DNA of 64,000 bases from Aliirhizobium wenxiniae (GTDB taxonomy: Bacteria > Pseudomonadota > Alphaproteobacteria > Rhizobiales > Rhizobiaceae), in NCBI RefSeq assembly GCF_014201355.1, contig NZ_JACHEG010000005.1:289479-353478 (forward strand), in the 5' to 3' direction. The translations under genes and the position numbers were made by a program. Positions within the stretch are counted from its first letter, which is position 1, and every line of letters begins with the position of its first letter. Below the pieces are notes generated by a model. It saw only the letters and a list, made by a program, of their open reading frames with translations. It had not been told where the DNA came from and did not search any database. Below, one piece after another: positions 16,742 to 24,928 of the stretch.

Positions 16742-18142
16742 TCAATTGCGGCCGCGCCAGTAAGCGATCTGCTTCCGCACTTCGGACGGCGCGGTGCCGC
16801 CAAAGCTCTGACGGCTGGCAACGGAGGCGTCGACGGTCAGAACATCGAAGACCTTCTCGGTGATCGCCGGATTGATCGCCTTTAGTTCGTCGAGCGAAAG
16901 TTCTGCAAGTTCGCAGCCCTTCTTTTCTGCCAGCGCCACGGCATGGCCGGTGGCATGGTGGGCATCACGGAAAGGCAGGCCTGCCTCGCGCACCAGCCAG
17001 TCGGCCAGATCGGTTGCGGTGGAATAACCCGAGCCTGCAGCGGCGCGCATGCGGTCGGCGCGGATGGTCATGTCGCGCATCATGCCGGTCATGGCGGCAA
17101 TCGCCAGTTCGAGGTTCTCGGCAGCGTCGAAGACCTGTTCCTTGTCTTCCTGCATGTCCTTTGAATAGGCGAGCGGCAGGCCCTTCATAATGGTCAGAAG
17201 CGCCACCAGCGAACCGTTGATACGGCCGGTCTTGGCGCGCACCAGTTCGGCTGCATCCGGGTTCTTCTTCTGCGGCATGATCGAGGAGCCGGTCGAGAAA
17301 GCATCCGACAGGCGCACGAAGCCGAATTGCGGCGTCGACCAGATGACGATTTCTTCGGCAAGGCGCGACAGGTGGACGGCGCAGATCGAGGCGACCGAGA
17401 GGAATTCCAGCGCAAAATCGCGGTCGGAAACGGTATCGATCGAGTTGCGGGTCGGCTCACGGAAACCGAGGGCCTTCGCCGTCATGTGGCGGTCGATCGG
17501 GAAGCCGGTGCCGGCGAGCGCTGCCGCGCCGATCGGGCTTTCGTCCAGATGGTCGATCGCATGGCGCACGCGGGCGCGGTCACGGCCGAACATTTCGACA
17601 TAGGCCATGCAGTGATGGCCGAAGGTGACAGGCTGGGCGGTCTGCAGATGGGTGAAGCCCGGCATGACGGTGTCTGCATGCTCTTCGGCGCGGTCGAGGA
17701 AGGCTGCGATGAGATCGGTCAGCATCTTCTCGGTCTTGGCAAGCTCTTCCTTCACCCAGAGGCGGAAATCGAGCGCCACCTGGTCATTGCGTGAGCGGGC
17801 GGTATGCAGGCGGCCGGCCGCGGGGCCGATCAGCGTCGCCAGCCGTGCCTCGATGTTCATGTGGATGTCTTCGAGCTTGCGCGAGAACTCGAACTTTCCG
17901 CTCTCGATCTCTGACAGGATCGTGTTCAGACCTTCGACGATCTTCTCTTTATCTTCGCGCGAAATAATGCCTTTTTCGGCCAGCATGGTTGCATGGGCGA
18001 TCGAGCCTCGGATGTCCTGGGCGTAGAGCTTCTTGTCGAAACCGATCGAGGCATTTATCTCCTCCATGATCGCGTCCGGCCCGGAAGCGAAGCGTCCGCC
18101 CCACATCTGATTGGAAGAGGTCGCGTCCTTCGTATCGGCCAT
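16742..18142 (-). CDS. argH: argininosuccinate lyase
   Basis: Splits argininosuccinate into arginine and fumarate. The 466-residue protein contains H-T-A-R-S-R-N-D (113-120), T-H-L-Q-x-A-Q-P (164-171) and the superfamily signature G-S-S-I-M-P-Q-K-K-N-P-D (285-296) with the catalytic serine loop. Its start codon lies only 24 bases from that of the divergent tlpA gene, so both promoters must extend into the neighbouring coding region. Confidence 0.95.
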   Translation of the reverse strand: MADTKDATSSNQMWGGRFASGPDAIMEEINASIGFDKKLYAQDIRGSIAHATMLAEKGIISREDKEKIVEGLNTILSEIESGKFEFSRKLEDIHMNIEARLATLIGPAAGRLHTARSRNDQVALDFRLWVKEELAKTEKMLTDLIAAFLDRAEEHADTVMPGFTHLQTAQPVTFGHHCMAYVEMFGRDRARVRHAIDHLDESPIGAAALAGTGFPIDRHMTAKALGFREPTRNSIDTVSDRDFALEFLSVASICAVHLSRLAEEIVIWSTPQFGFVRLSDAFSTGSSIMPQKKNPDAAELVRAKTGRINGSLVALLTIMKGLPLAYSKDMQEDKEQVFDAAENLELAIAAMTGMMRDMTIRADRMRAAAGSGYSTATDLADWLVREAGLPFRDAHHATGHAVALAEKKGCELAELSLDELKAINPAITEKVFDVLTVDASVASRQSFGGTAPSEVRKQIAYWRGRN

Positions 18143-18166
18143 GATGCTTAGTCCTGGAGTTAAGTG

Positions 18167-18835
18167 ATGACGTCCAAAAGACCGCTTGGTCTCCCATCCG
18201 CCCGATTGATCATGATTGCCGCCGTCGCGGGGATCACCGCCGGCGCCGTGGCGGTATACGTGAGGAGCATGGGGTCTGGCAATGGCATGGAAGGCCTGAC
18301 GACGGCCTCTGCCGGTCAGTGCGAAGGTTCTGCCGAACTGGCGAAGTCAGTTTCCGCCTTTTCCAAGGGCGAAGTGGCCGCCATGGCCGCAGCGCAACCG
18401 CCGCGTCCGTTGCAGCTGGCATTCAAGGGGCCGGAAGGCAAGGACATGAAGGTAGCCGATCTTGCCGGCAAGACCGTGCTCCTCAACCTCTGGGCCACAT
18501 GGTGCGTGCCCTGCCGGGAAGAGATGCCGGCGCTCAACGCCTTGCAGAGCACGATGGGCGGGAGTGATTTCGAGGTCGTCGCCGTCAATATCGATACCGG
18601 CAGCGACCAGAAACCGAAGAATTTCTATCAGGATTACAAGATCGACAAACTCGCCTTCTACAGCGACAGCTCGATGGGAGTGTTTAACGCGGTGAAAAAG
18701 GAAGGCCTCGCCTTCGGCCTGCCGGCAACCCTGATCCTCGATAAAAAAGGCTGCCTGATCGGCTCGATGAATGGCCCGGCCGCCTGGGACAGCGAGGATG
18801 CGAAAGCGCTGATCACGGCAGCGAAGGGGAGCTAA
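18167..18835 (+). CDS. tlpA: TlpA-type thiol:disulfide interchange protein
   Basis: A membrane-anchored periplasmic thioredoxin-like protein; TlpA of rhizobia reduces copper-delivery and cytochrome oxidase assembly factors. 222 residues: membrane anchor about 14-31, a linker, and an AhpC/TSA-type redoxin domain from about 82 with the active site W-A-T-W-C-V-P-C (CVPC 113-116). The ATG at 18167 follows a GGAG site at 8 bases; a GTG one codon earlier is less likely. Confidence 0.9.
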   Translation: MTSKRPLGLPSARLIMIAAVAGITAGAVAVYVRSMGSGNGMEGLTTASAGQCEGSAELAKSVSAFSKGEVAAMAAAQPPRPLQLAFKGPEGKDMKVADLAGKTVLLNLWATWCVPCREEMPALNALQSTMGGSDFEVVAVNIDTGSDQKPKNFYQDYKIDKLAFYSDSSMGVFNAVKKEGLAFGLPATLILDKKGCLIGSMNGPAAWDSEDAKALITAAKGS

Positions 18836-18852
18836 CCCTCATCTTTGTATGG

Positions 18853-18881
18853 ATGACGTTGGTTGCTTGTAATGATATAAT
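18853..18881 (+). promoter_or_regulatory. promoter of the toxin-antitoxin operon
   Basis: ATGACG (18853-18858) and a perfect TATAAT (18876-18881) are separated by 17 bases, a good vegetative-type promoter 27 bases before the antitoxin ATG. A TCCAT-TG-ATGGA palindrome (18888-18899) lies just downstream and is a candidate operator for autorepression by the ribbon-helix-helix antitoxin. Confidence 0.65.
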
Positions 18882-18907
18882 GGCGCTTCCATTGATGGAG
18901 TGGCTCC

Positions 18908-19150
18908 ATGACACTGCAAATTCGCGATGAACGCGCGAGAGAACTTGCCGAAAAACTTGCGAAGAAACGCAATGTAACGATGACGGCCGCCGTCATTCAG
19001 GCACTTGAAGAAGAGTTGAGGCGGGAGAGCGTCAAGGCGCCTCTTGCGAAGCGGGTTGCCGAAATCGCGCAAGACCTGAAGAGGCAGGCAGGCCCGAACG
19101 GGCGTGTCCTGAGCAAGGATGAAATCGATGACATGTGGGGACAGCCCTGA
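18908..19150 (+). CDS. VapB-type antitoxin (PSK/Rv0623-like transcription factor)
   Basis: 80 residues. The N-terminus (M-T-L-Q-I-R-D-E-R-A-R-E-L-A) is the ribbon-helix-helix DNA-binding and dimerising part seen in the Rv0623-like antitoxin family. The C-terminal L-S-K-D-E-I-D-D-M-W segment would thread into and block the toxin. It is expected to repress its own operon together with the toxin. The stop overlaps the toxin start by one base (TGATG), the usual coupling in these pairs. Confidence 0.85.
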   Translation: MTLQIRDERARELAEKLAKKRNVTMTAAVIQALEEELRRESVKAPLAKRVAEIAQDLKRQAGPNGRVLSKDEIDDMWGQP

Positions 19151-19548
19151 TGTTCATCGACACTTCGGTGATCGTCGCTCTCCTCGCCGATGAGGCCGAT
19201 GCAGCAGCATATTCAGAGCGGATCGAGCATTCGACAGCCAAATTGACCTCAGGCCTCGTCATTCTCGAAGCGTCGATGCGTCTTGGCACGATGCTGGATA
19301 TCGATCCTGTCGCAGTAGAGCGGCGTATCCGGGATCTGCTCGTTGCAGCCAATATCGATGTGGTGCCAATCGACGGTGTTATCGCAACCGAAGCCGTCGC
19401 AGCTTTCGCAAAATACGGCAAAGGGCGCGGCCATCCCGCCCAGCTCAATTTGGCGGATTGCATGTCCTATGCCTGTGCGAAGGTTCATGATGTGCCCTTG
19501 ATGTTCAAGGGCAACGATTTTTCTCACACCGACATTGCCAGGGCCTGA
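19150..19548 (+). CDS. VapC-type PIN-domain toxin
   Basis: A 132-residue PIN-domain ribonuclease. The three visible acidic residues of the metal site are Asp4 (F-I-D-T-S), Glu40 (V-I-L-E-A-S) and Asp103 (L-A-D-C-M-S-Y-A). A further D-F near residue 124 could be the fourth. Such toxins cleave tRNA or rRNA when freed from the antitoxin. All residues needed for activity appear intact, so the pair is probably functional. The RNA target is unknown. Confidence 0.87.
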   Translation: MFIDTSVIVALLADEADAAAYSERIEHSTAKLTSGLVILEASMRLGTMLDIDPVAVERRIRDLLVAANIDVVPIDGVIATEAVAAFAKYGKGRGHPAQLNLADCMSYACAKVHDVPLMFKGNDFSHTDIARA

Positions 19549-19551
19549 GTC

Positions 19552-20427
19552 TTACCGCGTCGGAACCGGAACCTCGCCGCGGTAGTCATAAAATCCACGG
19601 CCGGATTTGCGGCCGAGCCAGCCTGCTTCGACATATTTCACCAGAAGCGGGCAGGGGCGGTATTTGCTGTCAGCCAAGCCATCATAAAGAACCTGCATGA
19701 TCGACAGGCAGGTATCGAGACCGATGAAATCGGCGAGCTGAAGCGGGCCCATCGGATGGTTGGCGCCGAGTTTCATGGCTGTGTCGATCGCGTCCACCGA
19801 ACCCACGCCTTCGTAAAGGGTGTAGATCGCCTCGTTGATCATCGGCAGCAGGATACGATTGACGATGAAGGCCGGGAAATCCTCGGAGACGGTAACGGTC
19901 TTGTCGAGCGAAGCGACATATTCCTTGGCCGCCCTGAAGGTCGGCTCGTCGGTGGCAATGCCGCGCACCAGTTCGACCAGCTTCATCACCGGCACCGGGT
20001 TCATGAAGTGAATGCCCATGAACCGCTCGGGACGGTCGGTCGCGGAAGCAAGGCGGGTGATCGAGAGCGACGAGGTATTGGTGGCGAGCAGCGCCTCGGG
20101 CTTCAGGACCGGGCATACATGCGCGTAGATCTTGCGCTTGACGCTTTCGTCTTCGGTTGCCGCCTCGATGACGATATCCATCGGCGCGAGATCATTCACG
20201 TCTGCGGAGCCGGAGATTTTAGAGAGAGCCGCGTTGCGTTCCTCATCGGTGATCTTCTCGCCGGCGACGAGGCGGGCGAGCGTGCCGTTGATCGTTGCAA
20301 GTGCTGCCTGGATCCGGTCCGGGTCCAGATCGTAGATCTGCACCTTGTAGCCTGCGAGAGAGGAAACATGCGCGATGCCGCAGCCCATCTGACCTGCGCC
20401 GATGATGCCGATATTCTGGAAGGCCAT
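19552..20427 (-). CDS. 3-hydroxybutyryl-CoA dehydrogenase
   Basis: NAD(P)-dependent oxidation of 3-hydroxyacyl-CoA, used in butyrate/PHB and fatty-acid metabolism. The 291-residue protein has G-A-G-Q-M-G (10-15), the A-T-N-T-S-S-L-S-I block, the catalytic His in I-H-F-M-N-P-V-P and the C-terminal W-L-G-R-K-S-G-R-G-F-Y-D-Y signature. The ATG at 20427 follows a GGAG site. It lies downstream of etfBA but is separated by a strong terminator, so it likely has its own promoter. Confidence 0.93.
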   Translation of the reverse strand: MAFQNIGIIGAGQMGCGIAHVSSLAGYKVQIYDLDPDRIQAALATINGTLARLVAGEKITDEERNAALSKISGSADVNDLAPMDIVIEAATEDESVKRKIYAHVCPVLKPEALLATNTSSLSITRLASATDRPERFMGIHFMNPVPVMKLVELVRGIATDEPTFRAAKEYVASLDKTVTVSEDFPAFIVNRILLPMINEAIYTLYEGVGSVDAIDTAMKLGANHPMGPLQLADFIGLDTCLSIMQVLYDGLADSKYRPCPLLVKYVEAGWLGRKSGRGFYDYRGEVPVPTR

Positions 20428-20497
20428 AACGCTTACTCCATCCCTTGGGCTTTGGCGCACTTGTGGTGCACGCTTTTTATTTGAAAATTCTTATTTA

Positions 20498-20537
20498 AAA
20501 AATGCCGGGCCACGTGCAGCGGTCCGGCATTTTTCTA
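20498..20537 (-). terminator. rho-independent terminator of the etfBA transcript
   Basis: Arms AATGCCGG and CCGGCATT (20501-20508 and 20525-20532) with matching inner GCC/GGT form a stem; the minus-strand copy ends in a run of six T. It lies 60 bases after the etfA stop. The plus-strand copy also ends in TTTTT, so it could work in both directions. Confidence 0.85.
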
Positions 20538-20593
20538 TTCGCCTGGCCATCATTTTGCCAGCTTTTTTCGCTGCCGCGAAGGCGGCTCGTCTG

Positions 20594-21523
20594 TCAGAGC
20601 GCCTTTTCGAGCTTTGGCAGGATGTCGAAGAGATCGCCGACGAGGCCGTAATCGGCGACCTGGAAGATCGGGGCTTCCTCGTCCTTGTTGATGGCGACGA
20701 TGACCTTCGAATCCTTCATGCCGGCGAGGTGCTGGATGGCGCCGGAAATGCCGACCGCGATGTAGAGGTCAGGCGCGACGACCTTGCCGGTCTGGCCGAC
20801 CTGCCAGTCGTTCGGGGCGTAACCGGCATCGACCGCGGCGCGTGATGCGCCAACGGCGGCACCCAGCTTGTCGGCGACCGGAAGGATGACCTCCTGGAAT
20901 TTTTCCGAAGATCCGAGTGCTCGGCCGCCCGAGATGATCACCTTGGCGGAGGTCAGTTCCGGACGTTCGGACGAGGCGAGTGCGTCGGAGACGAAGCTCG
21001 ATACGCCCGGATTGCCGGCAGCCGAAACGGTTTCAACCGCTGCCGAACCGCCTTCGCCTGCTGCGGCAAACGATGCCGTGCGCACGGTGATGACCTTCTT
21101 GGCATCGGTGGACTGAACGGTCTGGATGGCGTTGCCGGCATAGATCGGGCGCTTGAACGTGTCAGCCGAGACGACCTCGACGATTTCCGAGATCTGCATC
21201 ACGTCGAGCAGGGCTGCAACGCGCGGCAGGACGTTCTTGGCAGACGTCGTGGCTGGTCCGACGATCACGTCATAGGAAGCGCTAAGCGAGACGATCAGGT
21301 CGGCCAGCGGTTCCGCGAGATTGTTGGTGAGGCTCGCATCCTCGGCCACGAGAACCTTGGAGACGCCGGAAAGCTTGGCGGCGGCGTCGGCAGCAGCCTT
21401 TGCACCTGCGCCAGCGACCAGAACATGCACGTCGCCGCCGATTTTCGATGCGGCGGTGAGCGCCTTCGCGGTCTGGTCGGACAGGCCGGATGCGTCGTTT
21501 TCTGCCAGAAGAAGAATGGTCAT
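20594..21523 (-). CDS. etfA: electron transfer flavoprotein subunit alpha
   Basis: FAD-binding subunit of ETF, which carries electrons from acyl-CoA and other dehydrogenases to ETF-ubiquinone oxidoreductase. The 309-residue protein has the C-terminal FAD domain motif S-G-G-R-A-L-G-S (near 198-205), the Q-V-G-Q-T-G-K-V-V-x-P-D-L-Y segment and I-S-G-A-I-Q-H-L-A-G-M. It starts 25 bases after etfB, in the same operon. Confidence 0.95.
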   Translation of the reverse strand: MTILLLAENDASGLSDQTAKALTAASKIGGDVHVLVAGAGAKAAADAAAKLSGVSKVLVAEDASLTNNLAEPLADLIVSLSASYDVIVGPATTSAKNVLPRVAALLDVMQISEIVEVVSADTFKRPIYAGNAIQTVQSTDAKKVITVRTASFAAAGEGGSAAVETVSAAGNPGVSSFVSDALASSERPELTSAKVIISGGRALGSSEKFQEVILPVADKLGAAVGASRAAVDAGYAPNDWQVGQTGKVVAPDLYIAVGISGAIQHLAGMKDSKVIVAINKDEEAPIFQVADYGLVGDLFDILPKLEKAL

Positions 21524-21548
21524 GATTGTTGTCTCCTGTCTTCCGTTC

Positions 21549-22295
21549 TCAGATCACGCCGGCGGTCTTGAGGCTGGAAACCAGCTCTTCAACCGACCCG
21601 ACCTTGACGCCAGCCTTGCGGCCGCCCGGCTCTTCGGTCTTCAGCACCTTGAGGCGAGGCGTGGTATCGACGCCGAAATCGGCAGGCGACTTCTTGTCGA
21701 GCGGCTTCTTCTTCGCCTTCATGATGTTGGGCAGCGAAGCGTAGCGCGGCTCGTTGAGGCGCAGGTCGGTGGTGACGACGGCTGGAAGCTTGACTTCAAT
21801 CGTCTGGGAACCGCCATCGACTTCGCGGGTCACGGTCGCCTTGTCGCCGGCGATCTCGATCTTGGAGGCAAAGGTTGCCTGTGCAGAGCCGAGCAGAGCC
21901 GCCAGCATCTGGCCGGTCTGATTGCTGTCGTCGTCGATCGCCTGCTTGCCGACGATGATCAGGCCAGGCGCTTCGGCGTCAACGACGCCCTTCAGGATCT
22001 TGGCAACGGCGAGCGGCTCGACGGCATCGTCGGTCTCGATCAGGATGGCGCGATCGGCACCCATGGCGAGCGCGGTGCGCAGCGTTTCTTCCGCCTTGGC
22101 CGGTCCGATTGACACGACCACCACTTCTTCCGCCTTGCCTGCTTCCTTCAGTCGCAGAGCCTCTTCGACGGAGATTTCGTCGAACGGGTTCATCGACATT
22201 TTCACATTGGCGAGTTCAACGCCCGTGCCATCCGGTTTGACGCGGATTTTCACGTTGTAATCGACGACTCGCTTAACAGGCACCAGGATCTTCAT
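21549..22295 (-). CDS. etfB: electron transfer flavoprotein subunit beta
   Basis: AMP-binding partner of EtfA. The 248-residue protein begins M-K-I-L-V-P-V-K-R-V-V-D and contains the G-K-Q-A-I-D-D-D-S-N-Q-T-G-Q-M segment and the V-N-E-P-R-Y-A-S-L-P-N-I-M-like loop (here L-R-L-N-E-P-R-Y-A-S-L-P-N-I), the family recognition loop. It is first of the etfB-etfA pair, 140 bases after the rhomboid gene. Confidence 0.95.
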   Translation of the reverse strand: MKILVPVKRVVDYNVKIRVKPDGTGVELANVKMSMNPFDEISVEEALRLKEAGKAEEVVVVSIGPAKAEETLRTALAMGADRAILIETDDAVEPLAVAKILKGVVDAEAPGLIIVGKQAIDDDSNQTGQMLAALLGSAQATFASKIEIAGDKATVTREVDGGSQTIEVKLPAVVTTDLRLNEPRYASLPNIMKAKKKPLDKKSPADFGVDTTPRLKVLKTEEPGGRKAGVKVGSVEELVSSLKTAGVI

Positions 22296-22434
22296 GGGGT
22301 CCTTCCTTGACTATCTCCGACGGCAAAATGCGACATTTGCCATCTCCTCATGTGTCAGTGGGCGACATGGATACGCATTTTTCACCCGATTACAACGCCG
22401 TTTCCATGCCGACACTTGCGCATTTCTCATATCC

Positions 22435-23181
22435 CTATTCGACGCGTGCCGGTACCTGCGGAACGCTCTGTTTGTGATGTACGGCGCGAGGGGTGACGAT
22501 CTGTCGGTCGAAGAGCGGAACCCCGGGACGGCGCATGACGAGAACCAGAAGCGCGCCGGCGATGATGCCGCCCACATGCGCTCCCCAGGAGACGGCGTCA
22601 TCCATGTTCAGCGCCAGCATGACGAATTGCTGGGCAATCCAGAGCGCCAGCGGAATGAAGGCGGGAAGCGGCAGGGGAATACGAAAGAGCACCAGGACCC
22701 ACACCCGTACCCGCGGATGCAGCAGAAAATAGGCGGCAACCACGCCGGAAATCGCACCCGAGGCACCGATCAGCGGGCCTTCCGATTGAGGGGTAACGAA
22801 ACCATGGAGTGCGGCTCCCGCTGCGGCGCAGAGAAGATAGAAGATCAGGAAACGGAAATGGCCGAGCGCATCTTCGACATTATCGCCGAAGACCCAAAGG
22901 AAAAGCATGTTGGGGGCGAGATGCCAGAAATCGATATGCAGGAAGGCGTAGGTCAGGAAGGTCATATCTTCCGGCACCAGGACCAGTGATGGATCGAGAA
23001 CCGCGTGGTCGAAGATCAGGGCAGGGATGAAGCCCAGGCCCAGTGACGCACGCTCCGCCTGTTCCACCGGAGCGAATGTGGTGAACAGCCATGCCAGCAC
23101 ATTCAGCACGATCAGGCTGATCGTGACCCATTGGACGCGGATATATTTCAGTTCGTTCGTGTCATGCAGCGGGACGAACAT
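22435..23181 (-). CDS. rhomboid-family intramembrane serine protease
   Basis: A polytopic inner-membrane protease of 248 residues. The catalytic dyad is visible: Ser141 in L-I-G-A-S-G-A-I-S-G and His202 in W-G-A-H-V-G-G. The H-L-A-P-N-M-x-F-L-W-V-F-G segment (87-99) is the conserved second-helix motif with the oxyanion Asn. Both catalytic residues are present, so it should be active; the substrate is unknown. The ATG at 23181 has an AGGAGG site. Confidence 0.92.
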   Translation of the reverse strand: MFVPLHDTNELKYIRVQWVTISLIVLNVLAWLFTTFAPVEQAERASLGLGFIPALIFDHAVLDPSLVLVPEDMTFLTYAFLHIDFWHLAPNMLFLWVFGDNVEDALGHFRFLIFYLLCAAAGAALHGFVTPQSEGPLIGASGAISGVVAAYFLLHPRVRVWVLVLFRIPLPLPAFIPLALWIAQQFVMLALNMDDAVSWGAHVGGIIAGALLVLVMRRPGVPLFDRQIVTPRAVHHKQSVPQVPARVE

Positions 23182-23203
23182 ACGCGACCTCCTGGAGTGG
23201 CGT

Positions 23204-23776
23204 TTAGCGGTGTTTGCCGGGTACCCACAAAATGTCAGCCTGTCCGCGATCATTGGCGAAGCGGGCGGCGACGAAGAGGAAATCGGAGAGGCGGTTGATG
23301 TATTTCAGCGCCGCGGCGCCGACCTTTTCCTGTCGCGACAGCTCGACCATCAGCCGTTCGGCGCGCCTTGCGATCGTGCGTGCCATATGCAGGTGTGCGG
23401 CCGCTGCCGTGCCGCCGGGCAGCACGAAGGATTTCAAGGGATCAAGCTCGCCGTTCAGGGCGTCGATCTCCCGCTCCAGCCGCTCCGCCTGCGCCTCGAT
23501 GATGCGCAGTGGCTCGTAGCTCAACTCCTCGCCGGTGTCGGGTGTCGCAAGGTCCGAGCCGAGATCGAAGAGATCGTTCTGAATGCGGACAAGCATGATG
23601 TCCAGTTCGTCGAGGCCGATGGTATGAAGCCGGGCGAGGCCGACCGCCGAATTGGCTTCGTCAACCGTGCCGTAAGCTTCCACCCGCAGGTCGAATTTTT
23701 CGCGGCGCGGACCAGAGACAAGCCCGGTCGTGCCTTTATCGCCGGTGCGGGTATAGATCTTGTTCAGCTTGACCAT
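23204..23776 (-). CDS. cob(I)yrinic acid a,c-diamide adenosyltransferase (PduO type)
   Basis: Attaches the adenosyl group of ATP to cob(I)alamin to make coenzyme B12. The 190-residue protein starts with the PduO-type ATP loop Y-T-R-T-G-D-K-G-T-T-G-L and has the helix-bundle signatures F-V-L-P-G-G-T, A-R-x-x-A-R-R-A-E-R and Y-I-N-R-L-S-D-F-L-F. It lies between the HIG1 and rhomboid genes, all on the minus strand with short gaps. Confidence 0.93.
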   Translation of the reverse strand: MVKLNKIYTRTGDKGTTGLVSGPRREKFDLRVEAYGTVDEANSAVGLARLHTIGLDELDIMLVRIQNDLFDLGSDLATPDTGEELSYEPLRIIEAQAERLEREIDALNGELDPLKSFVLPGGTAAAAHLHMARTIARRAERLMVELSRQEKVGAAALKYINRLSDFLFVAARFANDRGQADILWVPGKHR

Positions 23777-23788
23777 GTTTTCTTTTCC

Positions 23789-23992
23789 TTAGCTTGGCCT
23801 TCCCCCGCCGGTGATCCACAGCGTCAGCATGATAAGCGCAATCGCCACCGCCTGCAGGATGACGCGCAGTTGCATCAGCTTGTTCGAGCGGTTGGCGTCT
23901 GTACCTTTCAGCATGTTGATCAGACCGCGGATCAGCACGAGCACGACGAGACCCATCACGATCAGGGTTAGAAAGGTAGTGAAGCTCGACAT
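23789..23992 (-). CDS. twin transmembrane protein (HIG1 domain)
   Basis: 67 residues with two membrane helices (about 4-27 and 41-61) joined by a short polar loop containing N-R-S-N-K-L-M-Q-L-R, the core of the HIG1 domain. Bacterial and mitochondrial relatives associate with respiratory complexes, but no bacterial role is established for this type. It starts just downstream of the SDR gene and 12 bases before the adenosyltransferase. Confidence 0.85.
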   Translation of the reverse strand: MSSFTTFLTLIVMGLVVLVLIRGLINMLKGTDANRSNKLMQLRVILQAVAIALIMLTLWITGGGRPS

Positions 23993-24012
23993 GTCCTGCC
24001 TCCCGTCAGTTG

Positions 24013-24846
24013 TCAGTCGATACGGCGCATCAGCGTATAGAAGAGCTGCGCCGGGAGCAGTCGCTTCAGAAACGCACCCCGCTTTGCAGGTCTGGTTACC
24101 AGATAATGCGGCTTTGGACGAGGCGCGTTCAAGGCATGATCGAGCACCTTGTAAACGGCTTCCGGACCAAGCTTGTGGCGGTTGACGGGGCCGCTGCCGT
24201 CTAGGCGTTGCAGCTGCCTCGCGTAGTCGGCGGCATGTACGGAGCCGGTCAGATCGATATTCTCGCTGATCTTGGCGAGTGCATTGGCGGTGAAGCGGGT
24301 GGTGATCGGGCCGGGCTCGATCAGGCTCACCTCGATGCCGCTGCCGGCCAGTTCCATGCGCAGTGTCAGCGTCAGTCCTTCGAGCGCATATTTCGAGGCC
24401 GTGTAAGCCCCGCGATAACGATAAGGCAAAAGGCCGAGGATGGAGGAGCAGTTTACGATGCGGCCGCGCCCTTGAGCTCGCATGAGGGGAATGATCTGGC
24501 GGGTCAGTTCGTGCCAGCCGAAGAGATTGGTCTCGAACTGGATGCGCAGCACATCCGTCGCCAGATCCTCCACCGCTCCCGGCTGACCATAGGCGCCATT
24601 GTTGAACAGCGCGTCGATCCTGCCATCGGTGCGTTCGACCACGGTTTTTACCAGCTGATCGATCGTATCCTGCTTCGTGTAATCGAGGATCAGCGCCTCT
24701 ATGCCGTCAGCTTCAAGGGCAGTGAGATCTTCGCTGTTTCGAACCGTTGCGAAGACGCGCCAGCCGTCTGCCTTTAATGCCCTTGCCGCATAAGCGCCGA
24801 TGCCGGAGGAACAGCCGGTGACGATGATCGTTCTTGTTGCAGTCAT
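24013..24846 (-). CDS. short-chain dehydrogenase/reductase
   Basis: Classical SDR of 277 residues: cofactor motif G-C-S-S-G-I-G (11-17), N-N-G-A-Y-G (82-87), Ser134/135 and the Y-T-A-S-K catalytic pair (Tyr148, Lys152). The C-terminus is longer than minimal SDRs and basic, with an L-L-P-A-Q-L-F-Y stretch that could touch the membrane. The substrate is unknown. It is first of a minus-strand run reaching etfA. Confidence 0.88.
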   Translation of the reverse strand: MTATRTIIVTGCSSGIGAYAARALKADGWRVFATVRNSEDLTALEADGIEALILDYTKQDTIDQLVKTVVERTDGRIDALFNNGAYGQPGAVEDLATDVLRIQFETNLFGWHELTRQIIPLMRAQGRGRIVNCSSILGLLPYRYRGAYTASKYALEGLTLTLRMELAGSGIEVSLIEPGPITTRFTANALAKISENIDLTGSVHAADYARQLQRLDGSGPVNRHKLGPEAVYKVLDHALNAPRPKPHYLVTRPAKRGAFLKRLLPAQLFYTLMRRID

Positions 24847-24928
24847 TCAGGAATTCTTCCTCGGCACTCACCTGTACAAGTGAGAATGTTCCTCCCATAT
24901 TTCGCCTTAAGTCACAACGGAGCAGACC

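Noticed and set aside
12510..16763. A 1417-codon open frame on the plus strand
   Set aside because: It is antisense to three real genes (DUF4175, lysA, lptM) and the gaps between them. High GC and strong codon bias leave this frame without stops. Its translation has no recognisable domain and no ribosome site.
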